The notes under the pieces were generated by a model. That model was not told the origin of the DNA. It did no database searches and was given only the letters and a program-made list of their open reading frames with translations. A stretch of DNA of 64,000 nt, from NCBI RefSeq assembly GCF_002482385.1, contig NZ_DLFW01000022.1, forward strand, positions 1-64,000, given 5' to 3'. The translations under genes and the position numbers were made by a program. Position 1 is the stretch's first letter, and every line of letters starts with the position of its first letter. This document shows positions 17,545 to 27,317 of the stretch, one piece after another. The DNA is from Dysgonomonas sp. UBA7710 (GTDB lineage: Bacteria > Bacteroidota > Bacteroidia > Bacteroidales > Dysgonomonadaceae).

Positions 17545-18054
17545 TCATAAATCCGTCACTTCTGTAGCCTTTACAGTATCAATAAAGACCTGCCACTTTT
17601 CAATTTTTTCGGCAAGCGTCATCCGTGCATTAGCCGGACTGGGAGAAGGCAGGGTAATAAATATCCTGTTTTCATCGAAACCTACATATTTTCTATAAAA
17701 TTCTTCAGCCTTCTTGCTTGTAAAAAAGACATGTTTGATCTGAGGATATTTCCTGAAAAACTTTTTGAAATCGTTCGGCTTTTCATTCTTAATACTGCTA
17801 TCGAGGCTTCCTGTCCCTTCGCATGACTCAAGAACATCCCAGATAGCGATATTATTCTCTTCAAGTAAAGCATTTTTCCCGGCATAACTGTCCGGTAGCG
17901 GCTTGTCAAATAAAGCAAAAATGATCTTCCAGAATTGGTTGCTTTTATGCCCGTAACGTTCCTGTTTACGCAAAGACTCTTCGCTGGGCATTGTTCCCAG
18001 AATCAATATTCGCGATTTTTCGTTGGCTATTGGTTCAAAAGCTATTTTTCTCAT
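17545..18054 (-). CDS. Hypoxanthine-DNA glycosylase (UDG superfamily, family 6-like)
   Basis: A 169-residue cytosolic protein of the uracil-DNA-glycosylase fold. Motif 1 is LGTMPSEESL (19-28), followed by HKSNQFWKI (36-44). The C-terminal DNA-intercalation motif is PSPSPANAR (about 134-142). The GTMPS...NQFW...SPSPAN combination is that of DNA-deoxyinosine glycosylases, which remove hypoxanthine arising from adenine deamination. Family assignment is firm; strict substrate choice (inosine versus uracil or mismatches) is not proven. Confidence 0.87.
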   Translation of the reverse strand: MRKIAFEPIANEKSRILILGTMPSEESLRKQERYGHKSNQFWKIIFALFDKPLPDSYAGKNALLEENNIAIWDVLESCEGTGSLDSSIKNEKPNDFKKFFRKYPQIKHVFFTSKKAEEFYRKYVGFDENRIFITLPSPSPANARMTLAEKIEKWQVFIDTVKATEVTDL

Positions 18055-18161
18055 CTTTTTAGTTGCAAGTTACTAGACCCAATTCACAATTACGAGTTAC
18101 AAGTTGTTTAATATTTCGATCCCTTGTTAACGGCTGACTGATAACTGTTAACTGAAACCCG

Positions 18162-19928
18162 TCATTTTATCCCATGCATCATTTTCATTAAACGCCTCGA
18201 CAGAAAGAACAAGATGACTGATGCCGCCCCGGCCATAAATACAAAGAGCATAAAGAAATCATAAAGGTTAGAGATTCTGTATCCCATAAATACTTTCGGA
18301 TTCTCCAGCTGTTGTTTTTCCAATGAATTTTGTATCTCAGCCTTCAAGGTTTTGTCCTCTACTTTATAAAACATTATCCGGTCGAAAGGAATGACTTTTG
18401 TTCCGTCTCTTTCGGTCATATCCTTTTCAAATTCTTCAGGTAATAAAGTTAAGGTATTTTCTTTTTCCACCAATTGTACTGCTGCCAGTTCGATAAGCGG
18501 CTCGGGATAATAACTGCTCAAGGTTCCCGAAAATTTATTGGCAGCCGATGTGCTCATATACCAGATAGCCATCAGCAGAGAGGCAAACCGTATTGGAGCA
18601 AGCTTATTCACCATCGACAATCCTATCGGGGATAAGCAGAGTTCACCGAATGTATGTATGGTGTAAAGGCTTATCAACCAGAGCATGCTTACTTTTATAC
18701 CCGGCGCAAGACCTTTCACGCCAAAGGCTATAATCAGGTAACCGATTGCCAGCAGAAACAAACCGATTGATTGTTTATAAGGGGAAGCAGGTTCTTTCCC
18801 TCTCTTGCTCAGCTTTGTCCAGATAGCGACAAAGACAGGTGCGAAGATGATAATGGCGACAGCATTTACCGACTGGAAATAAGATGTCGGTATAGTCCAG
18901 TCAAACAACCCCACATGCCTGTCGGTTTGTTCTTCCGCAAAATAGGTTAATGATGCCCCGGCCTGCTCGAATGCCGACCAGAAGAATATCACGAAAAAGG
19001 CGATAATATAAATTACCCAGATACGCGACCGCTCTATTTTGGTCAGTGACGGGTCCGATATTACATATCCGGGTGCCGCAATAGCGAGAGAGAATATAAT
19101 AGATCCGATGATATCGGTCTTCAGCACCGTATACAGCAAAATGAATAAACCAATCCAGACAGCACCCCATATAATGGCCAGTTTGATCGTTGACTTACCC
19201 TTTGCGGCAGATAAGGTATCCCCTGCGGGTTTCTTCTCTGCTTCCATCCGCCGCGTGTCACGGCTATTGGGAATAACACCTATCGCGTCTCCCGCAGGAG
19301 TTCGCAGGTATTTATCTTTCAAGAGGATAAAAACAATAACCCCGAGTAACATACCGATACAGGCAGCAAGAAATCCCCACTTAAAGTCGGCGGGATGTCC
19401 TGTATCTCCCAAGACACCACAAACAATGGGGGCAAAGAACGATCCGGTATTCACACCCATATAGAAGATCGTATAGGCCGAGTCTTTCCGTTTATCATCC
19501 GGCTTGTACAATTGTCCCACCATGGTAGAAATATTAGGCTTGAAAAAACCATTGCCGAATATAAGGAATCCCAGTCCGGAAAACATCAGTGTGGTAGCCA
19601 ATTCCACATTCTCGAAATAACAGCCGGAAAGAAACATAAGGAATTGTCCCATTGCCATGAGCAACGCACCCGCGATGATGGAGCGGCGGTTTCCCCAATA
19701 GCGATCGGCGATATATCCGCCAATCAGCGGAGTGAGATATACAAGGCCTGTATAGCTGCCGTAGACCTGCGCGCCATACGCTTTATCGAAAAGCAGCGCC
19801 TTTGTCATATACAGTACAAAGAGAGCCCTCATTCCATAATAGCTGAACCGTTCCCACATCTCGGTGGCGAAGATCAGGTATAGTCCTTTGGGATGTCCTT
19901 TTGGAGTTGTTTCTATTTCGGGAGTCAT
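18162..19928 (-). CDS. POT-family proton-coupled peptide transporter
   Basis: A 588-residue inner-membrane carrier with about 14 membrane segments. The family signature ExxER is at 23-27 (TEMWERFSYYG). Further landmarks are GGYIADRYWGNRRSI (about 74-88) and FFKPNISTMVGQLY (about 128-141), then FYMGVNTGSFFAP. The family imports di- and tripeptides with protons. A long insertion between the last helices (about 480-550, acidic and soluble) is a variant seen in Bacteroidetes homologues. The neighbouring MFS gene upstream on the same strand is separated by a terminator. Confidence 0.93.
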   Translation of the reverse strand: MTPEIETTPKGHPKGLYLIFATEMWERFSYYGMRALFVLYMTKALLFDKAYGAQVYGSYTGLVYLTPLIGGYIADRYWGNRRSIIAGALLMAMGQFLMFLSGCYFENVELATTLMFSGLGFLIFGNGFFKPNISTMVGQLYKPDDKRKDSAYTIFYMGVNTGSFFAPIVCGVLGDTGHPADFKWGFLAACIGMLLGVIVFILLKDKYLRTPAGDAIGVIPNSRDTRRMEAEKKPAGDTLSAAKGKSTIKLAIIWGAVWIGLFILLYTVLKTDIIGSIIFSLAIAAPGYVISDPSLTKIERSRIWVIYIIAFFVIFFWSAFEQAGASLTYFAEEQTDRHVGLFDWTIPTSYFQSVNAVAIIIFAPVFVAIWTKLSKRGKEPASPYKQSIGLFLLAIGYLIIAFGVKGLAPGIKVSMLWLISLYTIHTFGELCLSPIGLSMVNKLAPIRFASLLMAIWYMSTSAANKFSGTLSSYYPEPLIELAAVQLVEKENTLTLLPEEFEKDMTERDGTKVIPFDRIMFYKVEDKTLKAEIQNSLEKQQLENPKVFMGYRISNLYDFFMLFVFMAGAASVILFFLSRRLMKMMHGIK

Positions 19929-19965
19929 TTATATAAAGTTATTCTATTCAAAATCGGTAAAATAA

Positions 19966-19996
19966 AAAATCCGGTTGTTTTGAGGAACCGGACTTT
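19966..19996 (-). terminator. Terminator between two transporter genes
   Basis: TCCGGTT pairs with AACCGGA around a nine-base loop, with A/T runs on each side. On the minus strand it follows the MFS gene's stop and precedes the POT gene, so the two are likely transcribed separately. Confidence 0.8.
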
Positions 19997-20001
19997 TTGT
20001 T

Positions 20002-21363
20002 TTATTTCTTTATGTTTGGTAATTCCAGCCCGTAGCCTTTTTTCTTGTCCTCGCGTTTCAGCAGGAAAGCGACTATGAGGGCGAGTATTCCGAAGCAGGT
20101 GAAGATAATCATGGGAAGAGTGTAGTCATAGATAGGGCTGCCATCGGGATTCATCCCTAAAGTACAATATTTATTCAGGACCGTACCAATAAGCAACGGA
20201 ACCATACTTAATCCGATATTCTGTACCCAGAAAATAAGGGCATACGCAGATCCCAGTTTATTTTCAGGGATAATTTTCGGCACAGACGGCCACATAGCCG
20301 AAGGTACAAGCGAAAATGCTATTCCCAGAAGTACCATCAAAATTGTAGCAAACCACCAAACATTCAACAACGGTAATGAGAACAGGAAGTGGATGCCTAT
20401 CAGCATGGCAGCTCCTATTACCATAATTGTTGCTCCCTTTCCTTTTTTATCATAGACTCCGCCAAAGAACGGAGTTAAAAGAATAGTTCCAAATGGAAGT
20501 ATTGCCGGGATATTCCCGGCCAGTTCAGGATCTAATCCATACTTATTTATCATCAGGGAGGTTGCATATTTAAGGAACGGAAATACGGCTGAGTAGAAAA
20601 GAACGCATAAAAGAGCTATTAACCAGAATCCTTTATTTGATATGATTGAGCCTATGTCTTTGATACGGAAAGGCTCTTCCGCTTCTTTATCCATATCTGC
20701 AACAGATGCATCCAGACGCCTGTCCATAACACAAAAAACAAGATAAGCAATAAGTCCGATACAAAGAAGCACTACACCAAATAGTACAGGAGCTGATATA
20801 TGATGAAAATATTTTGCTAATGGAATTGCAGCAGATAGTGCCAGTGCTGTGCCTATACGGGCCACCGCGACCTGAAGACCCATTGCCAACGCTATTTCAT
20901 GTCCTTTAAACCAACGCACAATCACTTTTGTAACTGTTATTCCGGCTGTCTCCACACCTACTCCGAAAATGGCAAATCCGATAGCGGCGACCATCACCTG
21001 AGATTTGAATCCGAACATTGTTCCTTCAAAAGAACCCAGTCCGGATACAGCATAATATTTAAGGCCACATCCTATAATCATCAAAATACATGCACCCAAT
21101 CCGGTAAACCGCACGCCCATTTTATCAAGGATAATGCCACTGATAATAAGCATAAACAGAAATACATTGAACCATCCGTATGCACTGGTAAAGAAGCCAT
21201 AGTCGCCGGCATCCCACCCTAATTCCTTTGCTAACATATCTTGCAACGGAGCCATTACATCAGTAATAAAATATCCGCAGAACATGGTAAATGCAACAAC
21301 GCACAGCACAGTCCATCGGGCTGCTTTCGAGTCGCTTAGTTTTTGTCTTAGTATTTCGGTCAT
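20002..21363 (-). CDS. MFS transporter, substrate unknown
   Basis: A 453-residue inner-membrane protein with about 12 membrane segments. It opens with AARWTVLCVVAFTMFCGYFITDVMAPLQ, has the MFS loop ILDKMGVRFTG (about 79-89), and an equivalent loop in the second half (YDKKGKGATIMV). A soluble loop of about 25 residues, basic then acidic, joins the halves (DRRLDASVADMDKEAEEPF). Proximity to a peptide transporter might hint at amino acids or peptides, but a terminator separates them. A perfect -7 box lies 41 bases upstream. Confidence 0.85.
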   Translation of the reverse strand: MTEILRQKLSDSKAARWTVLCVVAFTMFCGYFITDVMAPLQDMLAKELGWDAGDYGFFTSAYGWFNVFLFMLIISGIILDKMGVRFTGLGACILMIIGCGLKYYAVSGLGSFEGTMFGFKSQVMVAAIGFAIFGVGVETAGITVTKVIVRWFKGHEIALAMGLQVAVARIGTALALSAAIPLAKYFHHISAPVLFGVVLLCIGLIAYLVFCVMDRRLDASVADMDKEAEEPFRIKDIGSIISNKGFWLIALLCVLFYSAVFPFLKYATSLMINKYGLDPELAGNIPAILPFGTILLTPFFGGVYDKKGKGATIMVIGAAMLIGIHFLFSLPLLNVWWFATILMVLLGIAFSLVPSAMWPSVPKIIPENKLGSAYALIFWVQNIGLSMVPLLIGTVLNKYCTLGMNPDGSPIYDYTLPMIIFTCFGILALIVAFLLKREDKKKGYGLELPNIKK

Positions 21364-21403
21364 TTTTTGCTTGATTAAGTGATTGTTTTAAATTTTTGCT
21401 AGG

Positions 21404-21411
21404 CAAAAGTA
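21404..21411 (-). promoter_or_regulatory. Bacteroidetes -7 box (TACTTTTG) for the MFS gene
   Basis: A perfect TAnnTTTG on the minus strand, about 40 bases before the ATG. Confidence 0.5.
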
Positions 21412-21615
21412 TGTAAAAGAATTAGAAAAGTATCGTTTGAAACCCTAAAACATAGATATTTGATACGTTAAATAGGTGAAAATAATATTTAATGGCACAT
21501 TATTTAACCGTAACCGTGTATTGTTATTACAGATACTAAAGAGAAAGATCGGTCTGCGACCTTAAGATTTAAATAAATTTTATATCCATTTGAATACTCA
21601 TATTTCTATTAACCG

Positions 21616-21623
21616 TATCTTTG
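21616..21623 (+). promoter_or_regulatory. Bacteroidetes -7 box (TATCTTTG) for coaBC
   Basis: A perfect TAnnTTTG, 21 bases before the ATG at 21645. TTTG at 21589-21592 may be the -33 element, though the spacing is long. The box overlaps a TTG that could be mistaken for a start. Confidence 0.55.
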
Positions 21624-21644
21624 CTCTTAAAATGTATCGGAAAT

Positions 21645-22838
21645 ATGACATTGAAAGATAAACATATCGTATTAGGTATTACAGGCAGTATTGCGGCATA
21701 CAAAGCAGCATCGCTGGCCCGCCTTTTGATTAAGGCCGGCGCGGAAGTGCAGATCGTAATTACCCCGTCCGGGAAAGAGTTTATTACTCCCGTCACACTG
21801 TCGGCACTTACAGGGAAACCTGTTGTCAGTGAATTTTTTACCGCTAACGACGGCACATGGCACAGCCATGTCGATCTTGGCCAATGGGCAGACCTCATGC
21901 TTATTGCCCCTGCAACAGCCTCCACCCTGGGTAAAATGGCGAATGGAGTAGCAGACAATATGTTGATTACCACATATATGTCGATGAAAGCGCCTGTGGT
22001 GATCGCGCCCGCCATGGATTTGGATATGTTTGCCCATCCCGCAACAACCCGGAACCTCGAAATACTACGCTCGTATGGAAATATCATTATCGAACCTGCT
22101 TCCGGGGAACTCGCGAGCCATCTGACAGGTAAGGGAAGGATGGAAGAACCTGAAAAAATTCTGGCTACTGTTGAGGATTTCTTCACGAAGCAGGAAACCC
22201 TTTCAAAAAAAAAAGTACTGATAACAGCCGGACCGACTTATGAACGGATAGACCCGGTTCGCTTTATCGGCAACTACTCATCGGGGAAGATGGGTTTTGC
22301 CCTTGCCGAAGAATGCGCCGGCCGGGGAGCTGAGGTTACCTTAATTGCAGGTCCTGTATCGTTGACGATAAATCACCCTAACATTACACGTATAGATGTA
22401 GAATCTGCGGAAGAAATGTATAATGCTTCCGTAAAGGCTTTTCCCGCAATGGACGCGGCTATATTATGCGCGGCGGTTGCTGATTTCCGCCCGGAAGAGC
22501 AGTATGCGGAAAAAGTAAAGAGGAGCGGTGATATACTTAATATATCACTTGTACCTAACAAAGATATCGCAGCATCACTGGGTAAAATGAAAAAGGCAAA
22601 CCAGCTTCTTGTCGGATTTGCTTTGGAGACGAATGACGAGGAGAACAATGCCCTGAAAAAGATTGTGAAGAAAAACCTCGATTTCATCGTACTTAACTCT
22701 TTAAATGACGCAGGAGCAGGATTCAAATACAATACAAACAAAATAGCAATACTCACCCGCAATGGCGAACGCAAAGACTTTGGCCTGAAATCGAAGAAAG
22801 ACGTCGCTTCCGATATTATAGACGAAACCTTCCTCTAA
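21645..22838 (+). CDS. coaBC: Bifunctional phosphopantothenoylcysteine decarboxylase / phosphopantothenate-cysteine ligase
   Basis: A 397-residue coenzyme A biosynthesis enzyme. The N-terminal flavoprotein decarboxylase has GITGSIAAYKAASL (about 10-23), the active-site His in GTWHSHVDLG (about 69-78) and the PAMDLDMFAHPAT loop (about 125-137). The C-terminal ligase has TAGPTYERIDPVRFIGNYSSGKMG (about 195-218) and the KK near VGFALETN. Together they turn 4'-phosphopantothenate and cysteine into 4'-phosphopantetheine. I chose ATG 21645 over the upstream in-frame TTG at 21621 because that TTG lies in the promoter box. The nearby AsmA-like gene follows after 85 bases. Confidence 0.96.
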   Translation: MTLKDKHIVLGITGSIAAYKAASLARLLIKAGAEVQIVITPSGKEFITPVTLSALTGKPVVSEFFTANDGTWHSHVDLGQWADLMLIAPATASTLGKMANGVADNMLITTYMSMKAPVVIAPAMDLDMFAHPATTRNLEILRSYGNIIIEPASGELASHLTGKGRMEEPEKILATVEDFFTKQETLSKKKVLITAGPTYERIDPVRFIGNYSSGKMGFALAEECAGRGAEVTLIAGPVSLTINHPNITRIDVESAEEMYNASVKAFPAMDAAILCAAVADFRPEEQYAEKVKRSGDILNISLVPNKDIAASLGKMKKANQLLVGFALETNDEENNALKKIVKKNLDFIVLNSLNDAGAGFKYNTNKIAILTRNGERKDFGLKSKKDVASDIIDETFL

Positions 22839-22923
22839 ACTCTTTTATCCGACTGATAATCGGAAAACAAATCCTCCCTGTATTTGTTGATAATAAGATA
22901 ACTAAACAAAACGGCATTGTTTA

Positions 22924-25900
22924 ATGGCTAAAAAAGGGAAGAAGAGACTAAAGATCATACTTATCACACTTGCATTGCTCATAGCAGGGGGATTTGGTCT
23001 TAACTGGTATCTGACCTATCAGTTGGAAGACAGCCTGAGGCAAAAATTCAGGGAAGAAGTTTCGAAAGCGACAAATGGCTTCTACAGCTTTTCATACGAT
23101 CACCTTTCTGTCGGATTCTTTAGCGGGGAACTTATAATTAACGGAGTTGAACTCATTCCCGACTCAGCGGTTTTCGAAAAATGGAAAAACGGAGACAGCC
23201 TCCCCGACCTCTATTACAAAGTAAAAATAGATAAGATTCACTTCAAAGGCATAAATCTTACATGGCGCAGGAATTACAAGAATCTGGATTTTAGCCTGTT
23301 CGAACTTAAATCTCCTGATATAAAAGTCTTTCAGCCTCAATTACATTCTTCTCTGAAATCATCGTTGGATGGGCAGCAAAATAAAGAACGGGAAACATTA
23401 TACCAGATGATTTCGACATATATAGATGTTCTCACCGTGAAACAAATAAATCTGGGGAACGCCAATATCTATTATATCGTTGAAGACTCCATTTCCCCGG
23501 TTCAATACGCACTTAGCGATGCAAACTTCAACGCCTACGGATTCAGACTGGATAAGGATTCGTATTCATCGGGAAAATTACTCTATTGTGATAACTTTGA
23601 ATTTACGGCAGACAAACCTCAGCAATTATTATACAGCAACCAGCTTATATTGAATACAAGGAACATTAAACTGAGTACAATCGACGAACTGGTACAGATA
23701 GAAGGCGTCCATCTGCATCCGACTGATGACTTTTGGGCATGCAGGATGGAGAAGGCGGGCGACTATCTGGATGCGACTATTAAATCGGTATTTATTAAAG
23801 GAGTCAAATTCAAGAGAGAAAACGCTTTGAATTATCTGAATGCCGATTCTTTCGATATTTCTTCCACCGATATTCAATATTATAGTGTGAAAGAAAAATC
23901 TGCTGCTCAGGACGGTGATTCTTTAAAGCAAAATAACGCGGACAATGACCAGGCATGGTCCCTGTACAGCATTACATCACCTATTCTTCAAAGCATATCC
24001 ATTGAGAAAATAGGAATTGAAAAGACCAGATTCCATTATACTTTTACTCAAGATGGCAAGTCCGATACATATTCATTGGAGCAATTTGATTTCCACGCAA
24101 AGAATTTTGTTATCGACTCATTGTCTGAGAAGCAAAAAAAGTTTTGGTATGTAGACAACTTTGCCATGTCGGCAACCGACATAAAGGGGTTGATCGCAAG
24201 TAACAATTCGGAAGTAAGCATCGCAGCTTTAACCCTTAATACAGAAAGTAAATATTTCAATATTTCCGATATAAAGGTCAATCCCACATCAATCGTAAAT
24301 GTGCGAAAAGATTATTTTTCGGGTACTATAAAATCAATCCGAATCGACGGGCTGAATTACGACACAGGCGTTTCGGCAGAGGAGCTCAAAATAGAGTCGC
24401 CCGATATCAGGTATTTCAAAGTAAAAAAGCAAAATAAACAGGATTCATCGAAGAAAGACGAAATAGAAATATCCGATGATGCTCTGAATATATTCAACCC
24501 CTATGCAGACTATTTATCTGTAAGAAACATAAATCTGGCTAATGCGAATATTATTATACATGATTTAGGTACTAAGGACGATTTCCGTTTGCAGAAACTG
24601 AATTTCTATGCGGTAAAATTCCTGATCGATGAAGAAACCCGAAAGACAGAAAAATACTTATTTACCTGCGACGATATCGGGCTTTCATTTAAAGATTTCG
24701 ACAACCTTCTGCCGGGAAAGAATTACAGATTACAGATAAAGGATGCAAATATTTCGACGCTCACAGGACTATTGCTCTTGCGTGATGTAAAACTGATCCC
24801 GCAGGAAAATATATGGGATAAAGCTCCGGCTACCTATTACGATATCGATATCCCGCTGATAAGAGTGAAAGGGTTTGACAACGACAGCTATCTGAATAAA
24901 GAAAAAGCAAAGATAAAATCCCTTGAAGTTAATTCACCACGGATACAAATTATTAAAACCGCCAATTCACCGGTAAATAAGGATGATAAAACTTCTTCCG
25001 GCAATGCGATCTCTGTTATCAAAAGCCTTGAAGCAAATAATATAGATATAAAGAACGTGCAGGTATCCTATATTGACCGGGTATCCCGCGATAGCCTGCA
25101 TACAGCATTACAGGCTTTACAGCTGCATTCGTTACAATGGGATTTAAACAGGAATTTCAGAATAGATAAGTTTGTTTTGGAATCTCCCAAAGTAGACTAT
25201 ATTGCGAAACAGATAAGTAGTCCCTCAGAAAACAATCTGCAAACGAAAGGTAATCCCGGGGATATAGACGAATTACTAAAAATCTTTGGGAAAAAAATAA
25301 CTATCGGAACGTTCACCCTATCCAATGGTATATTTAATATTCAGAAACCGGATATAAGCTTCGGTGCTGAATTGGAGAATTTTGATTTATCCGCTATTGA
25401 TTGGAACCACCTGACAGGAAAATCCTTTTTGGATATGGCCTCTGTCAATATAACAAAACCGACTCTGGATATAAGAAAGAGAAATCTTGGTGATACTATT
25501 CCGATGCAGAAGAAAGATTCTTCGGGTACCGACCTGTATTCTTCATTGCATCCGTATATAAACAAACTATCAATTAAGAAATTCAATCTGGCCGACGCAC
25601 ATATAAACTATGAGCATTCCCTTGATGAAAAACAACAAGACCGTCAAACAGTAAATACGACGAATCTTGGCATGACCGGATTTTTCATTGATACCGATGC
25701 CCGGAAGGTAGATATGGAAGATATCCGCTTTAATACTAAAGACCTCCATTTCCCGATTATGAATGGCTTTTATACAATTGATATAGGAGAGATAGATGTA
25801 AACAAGAAAAATGCAAGTCTGGCTCTTTCGGGTATAAAAATGACATCTGTTTATCCCAAAATGGATTTTGCTTATAAGCATCCGACACACATGGATTGGT

Positions 25901-26841
25901 TCGATGTCACCACAGGAAATATCAGCCTTTCGGGTGTCGATTACCGAACCTATTTCTCGGACAATATATTGAATGCCAAACGACTTGTGGTAAAAGATGT
26001 TATGCTTCAAAACCTGAAAAATAAAAAGATATATACACCGCCTAAGCTTCAACCCCTTATCTATACTAAATTGTATGATCTTCCGTTCCGGATAGCTATA
26101 GATACGACCGATGTTTCTAATTTCTCTGTTATATATGAAGAATTACCTAAGAATGGAACAGTACCGGGACAAATTTCATTCATGGGTATGAACGCCCGTA
26201 TAGACGGACTTACCAACATAGCCTCACATCCTCAGCAATACATGCATCTCAATGCAAACGGCAATCTTATGGGAACAGGTTATTTTACTGCAAAATGGGA
26301 TATGTCTGTCAGCTCCGATTATGATTGTTTTGTTTTGGATGCACATTTGCATCGTTTCGATTTACGCGACCTGAACCAGATTATAACCCCATTGGCTAAA
26401 GCGGAAATAAAGAGTGGCACACTCAAAGACCTGACTTTTAGGACAGAAGCCTCAAGCATGAATGCATCTGTAGGGATGAAATTCCTCTACAATGATTTGA
26501 GTATAAATATACTGAAAGGCGATGATCCGGAGTCTTCAAATAAATTTGTCACTAACGTTGCAAATGCATTCCTGCGGTCAAACAATCCGAACAAAGAGAA
26601 TTCAAAACCCCGTGAACCCTACCTCTATATAGAAAGGGACCCTTATCATTCGACATTCAATTATTTTTGGCAAATACTACAGCCTGCCGTTGTGGAATCT
26701 GTCGGAGTATCACAGAAAAAGCAGAATTTTGCGAAGAAAGTTACCGGTTTCTTCTCTAAAGTAAAAAACTTCTTCACAGGTAAAAAAGACAATAAGCCTT
26801 CTACATCGCAGGAAGATATAAGACCGAAAGTGCTTAAGTAA
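22924..26841 (+). CDS. Giant AsmA/TamB-like membrane-anchored protein
   Basis: A 1305-residue protein with a single N-terminal membrane anchor (about 10-30, after KKGKKRLK) and a huge periplasmic body rich in beta strands. A motif recurs along its length: VKQINLGNANIYYI, VRNINLANANIIIHD, ANNIDIKNVQVSYID and IKKFNLADAHINYEH, each opening a repeat of roughly 200-250 residues. Near the C-terminus, TGYFTAKWDMSVSSDYDCFVLDAHLHRFDLRDLNQIITPLAKAEIKSGTLKDL-type sequence is AsmA_2/DUF748-like. Related proteins form bridges for lipids between the two membranes. The final 60 residues are Lys-rich. Exact cargo is unknown. Confidence 0.8.
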   Translation: MAKKGKKRLKIILITLALLIAGGFGLNWYLTYQLEDSLRQKFREEVSKATNGFYSFSYDHLSVGFFSGELIINGVELIPDSAVFEKWKNGDSLPDLYYKVKIDKIHFKGINLTWRRNYKNLDFSLFELKSPDIKVFQPQLHSSLKSSLDGQQNKERETLYQMISTYIDVLTVKQINLGNANIYYIVEDSISPVQYALSDANFNAYGFRLDKDSYSSGKLLYCDNFEFTADKPQQLLYSNQLILNTRNIKLSTIDELVQIEGVHLHPTDDFWACRMEKAGDYLDATIKSVFIKGVKFKRENALNYLNADSFDISSTDIQYYSVKEKSAAQDGDSLKQNNADNDQAWSLYSITSPILQSISIEKIGIEKTRFHYTFTQDGKSDTYSLEQFDFHAKNFVIDSLSEKQKKFWYVDNFAMSATDIKGLIASNNSEVSIAALTLNTESKYFNISDIKVNPTSIVNVRKDYFSGTIKSIRIDGLNYDTGVSAEELKIESPDIRYFKVKKQNKQDSSKKDEIEISDDALNIFNPYADYLSVRNINLANANIIIHDLGTKDDFRLQKLNFYAVKFLIDEETRKTEKYLFTCDDIGLSFKDFDNLLPGKNYRLQIKDANISTLTGLLLLRDVKLIPQENIWDKAPATYYDIDIPLIRVKGFDNDSYLNKEKAKIKSLEVNSPRIQIIKTANSPVNKDDKTSSGNAISVIKSLEANNIDIKNVQVSYIDRVSRDSLHTALQALQLHSLQWDLNRNFRIDKFVLESPKVDYIAKQISSPSENNLQTKGNPGDIDELLKIFGKKITIGTFTLSNGIFNIQKPDISFGAELENFDLSAIDWNHLTGKSFLDMASVNITKPTLDIRKRNLGDTIPMQKKDSSGTDLYSSLHPYINKLSIKKFNLADAHINYEHSLDEKQQDRQTVNTTNLGMTGFFIDTDARKVDMEDIRFNTKDLHFPIMNGFYTIDIGEIDVNKKNASLALSGIKMTSVYPKMDFAYKHPTHMDWFDVTTGNISLSGVDYRTYFSDNILNAKRLVVKDVMLQNLKNKKIYTPPKLQPLIYTKLYDLPFRIAIDTTDVSNFSVIYEELPKNGTVPGQISFMGMNARIDGLTNIASHPQQYMHLNANGNLMGTGYFTAKWDMSVSSDYDCFVLDAHLHRFDLRDLNQIITPLAKAEIKSGTLKDLTFRTEASSMNASVGMKFLYNDLSINILKGDDPESSNKFVTNVANAFLRSNNPNKENSKPREPYLYIERDPYHSTFNYFWQILQPAVVESVGVSQKKQNFAKKVTGFFSKVKNFFTGKKDNKPSTSQEDIRPKVLK

Positions 26842-26883
26842 GATTTATACGAATCATTTGTTTAGTTTTAACGTTCTATTTTT

Positions 26884-26926
26884 AGTTACAAGTTACTACG
26901 CCCCGTGGGCAGTTACGAGTTACGAG
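26884..26926 (+). repeat. AGTTACAAGTTAC palindromic word repeat, copy 2
   Basis: AGTTACAAGTTACTACGCCC and GGGCAGTTACGAGTTACGAG. It is the reverse complement of the unit at 17386 with few changes. Confidence 0.6.
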
Positions 26927-27013
26927 TCGGCTGATGCACGTATGGCTAAAGCCTGAAGAGCCTTTGTCTTGTCGTCGCGTCGCGATTCCGGCCTCATCCC
27001 GCAGGCGGGGCAC

Positions 27014-27102
27014 CCCGCTCGCGCAGACGTCCCGTCTGTGTGTTGCGTAGCAAACATTTTGCCCTGTCAACAAGACACGGACTGGAAGTCCGCGCCAGCG
27101 GG
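27014..27102 (-). repeat. 90-bp REP-like element, copy 2 (inverted)
   Basis: The exact reverse complement of 8796-8885 except for one missing A. Both hairpins are intact. Confidence 0.85.
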
Positions 27103-27286
27103 CGAGCTTATCTAAGTATTCGGATATCACAAGTCTTCCTGCGAGTTTTTTCGTTTTGCCGTCTCTTCTGTTAACGGGTCGGCCTTTGAAGCGGGGCGCT
27201 AAAGCGTTTTTGGTTCCTTTTGCGGCTTTGGGCAAAAGGAACACAAGCAATCTGTGATTGCGCGTAGCAGAAAATAATAGAACGTT

Positions 27287-27317
27287 AAAATTACAGACAT
27301 CTCGTTTCTGTAATTTT
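27287..27317. terminator. Bidirectional terminator at the radical SAM stop
   Basis: AAAATTACAGA pairs perfectly with TCTGTAATTTT. The right arm runs into the stop codon of the minus-strand gene. Confidence 0.75.

Larger units (their letters stand above)
26866..27290. repeat. 425-bp segment bounded by a 15-bp inverted repeat
   Basis: TTTTAACGTTCTATT at 26866-26880 and its exact reverse complement at 27276-27290 bound the segment. It contains the REP-like element and the AGTTACAAGTTA word unit, but no transposase. It may be a non-autonomous mobile element or a chance palindrome pair. Confidence 0.5.
26842..27315. other. Repeat-filled intergenic region
   Basis: No gene is supported. It holds a 15-bp inverted repeat bounding 425 bp, the word repeat at 26884, the second REP-like element and, at its end, a bidirectional terminator. 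A minus-strand open frame across it encodes only repeat sequence. Confidence 0.6.

Noticed and set aside
21621..21647. TTG start for coaBC at 21621
   Set aside because: The codon is part of a perfect promoter -7 box, and ATG 21645 begins at the expected point of the decarboxylase fold.
26882..27250. Minus-strand open frame of about 120 codons
   Set aside because: It consists entirely of the REP-like element and word repeats and has no counterpart expected outside repeats.
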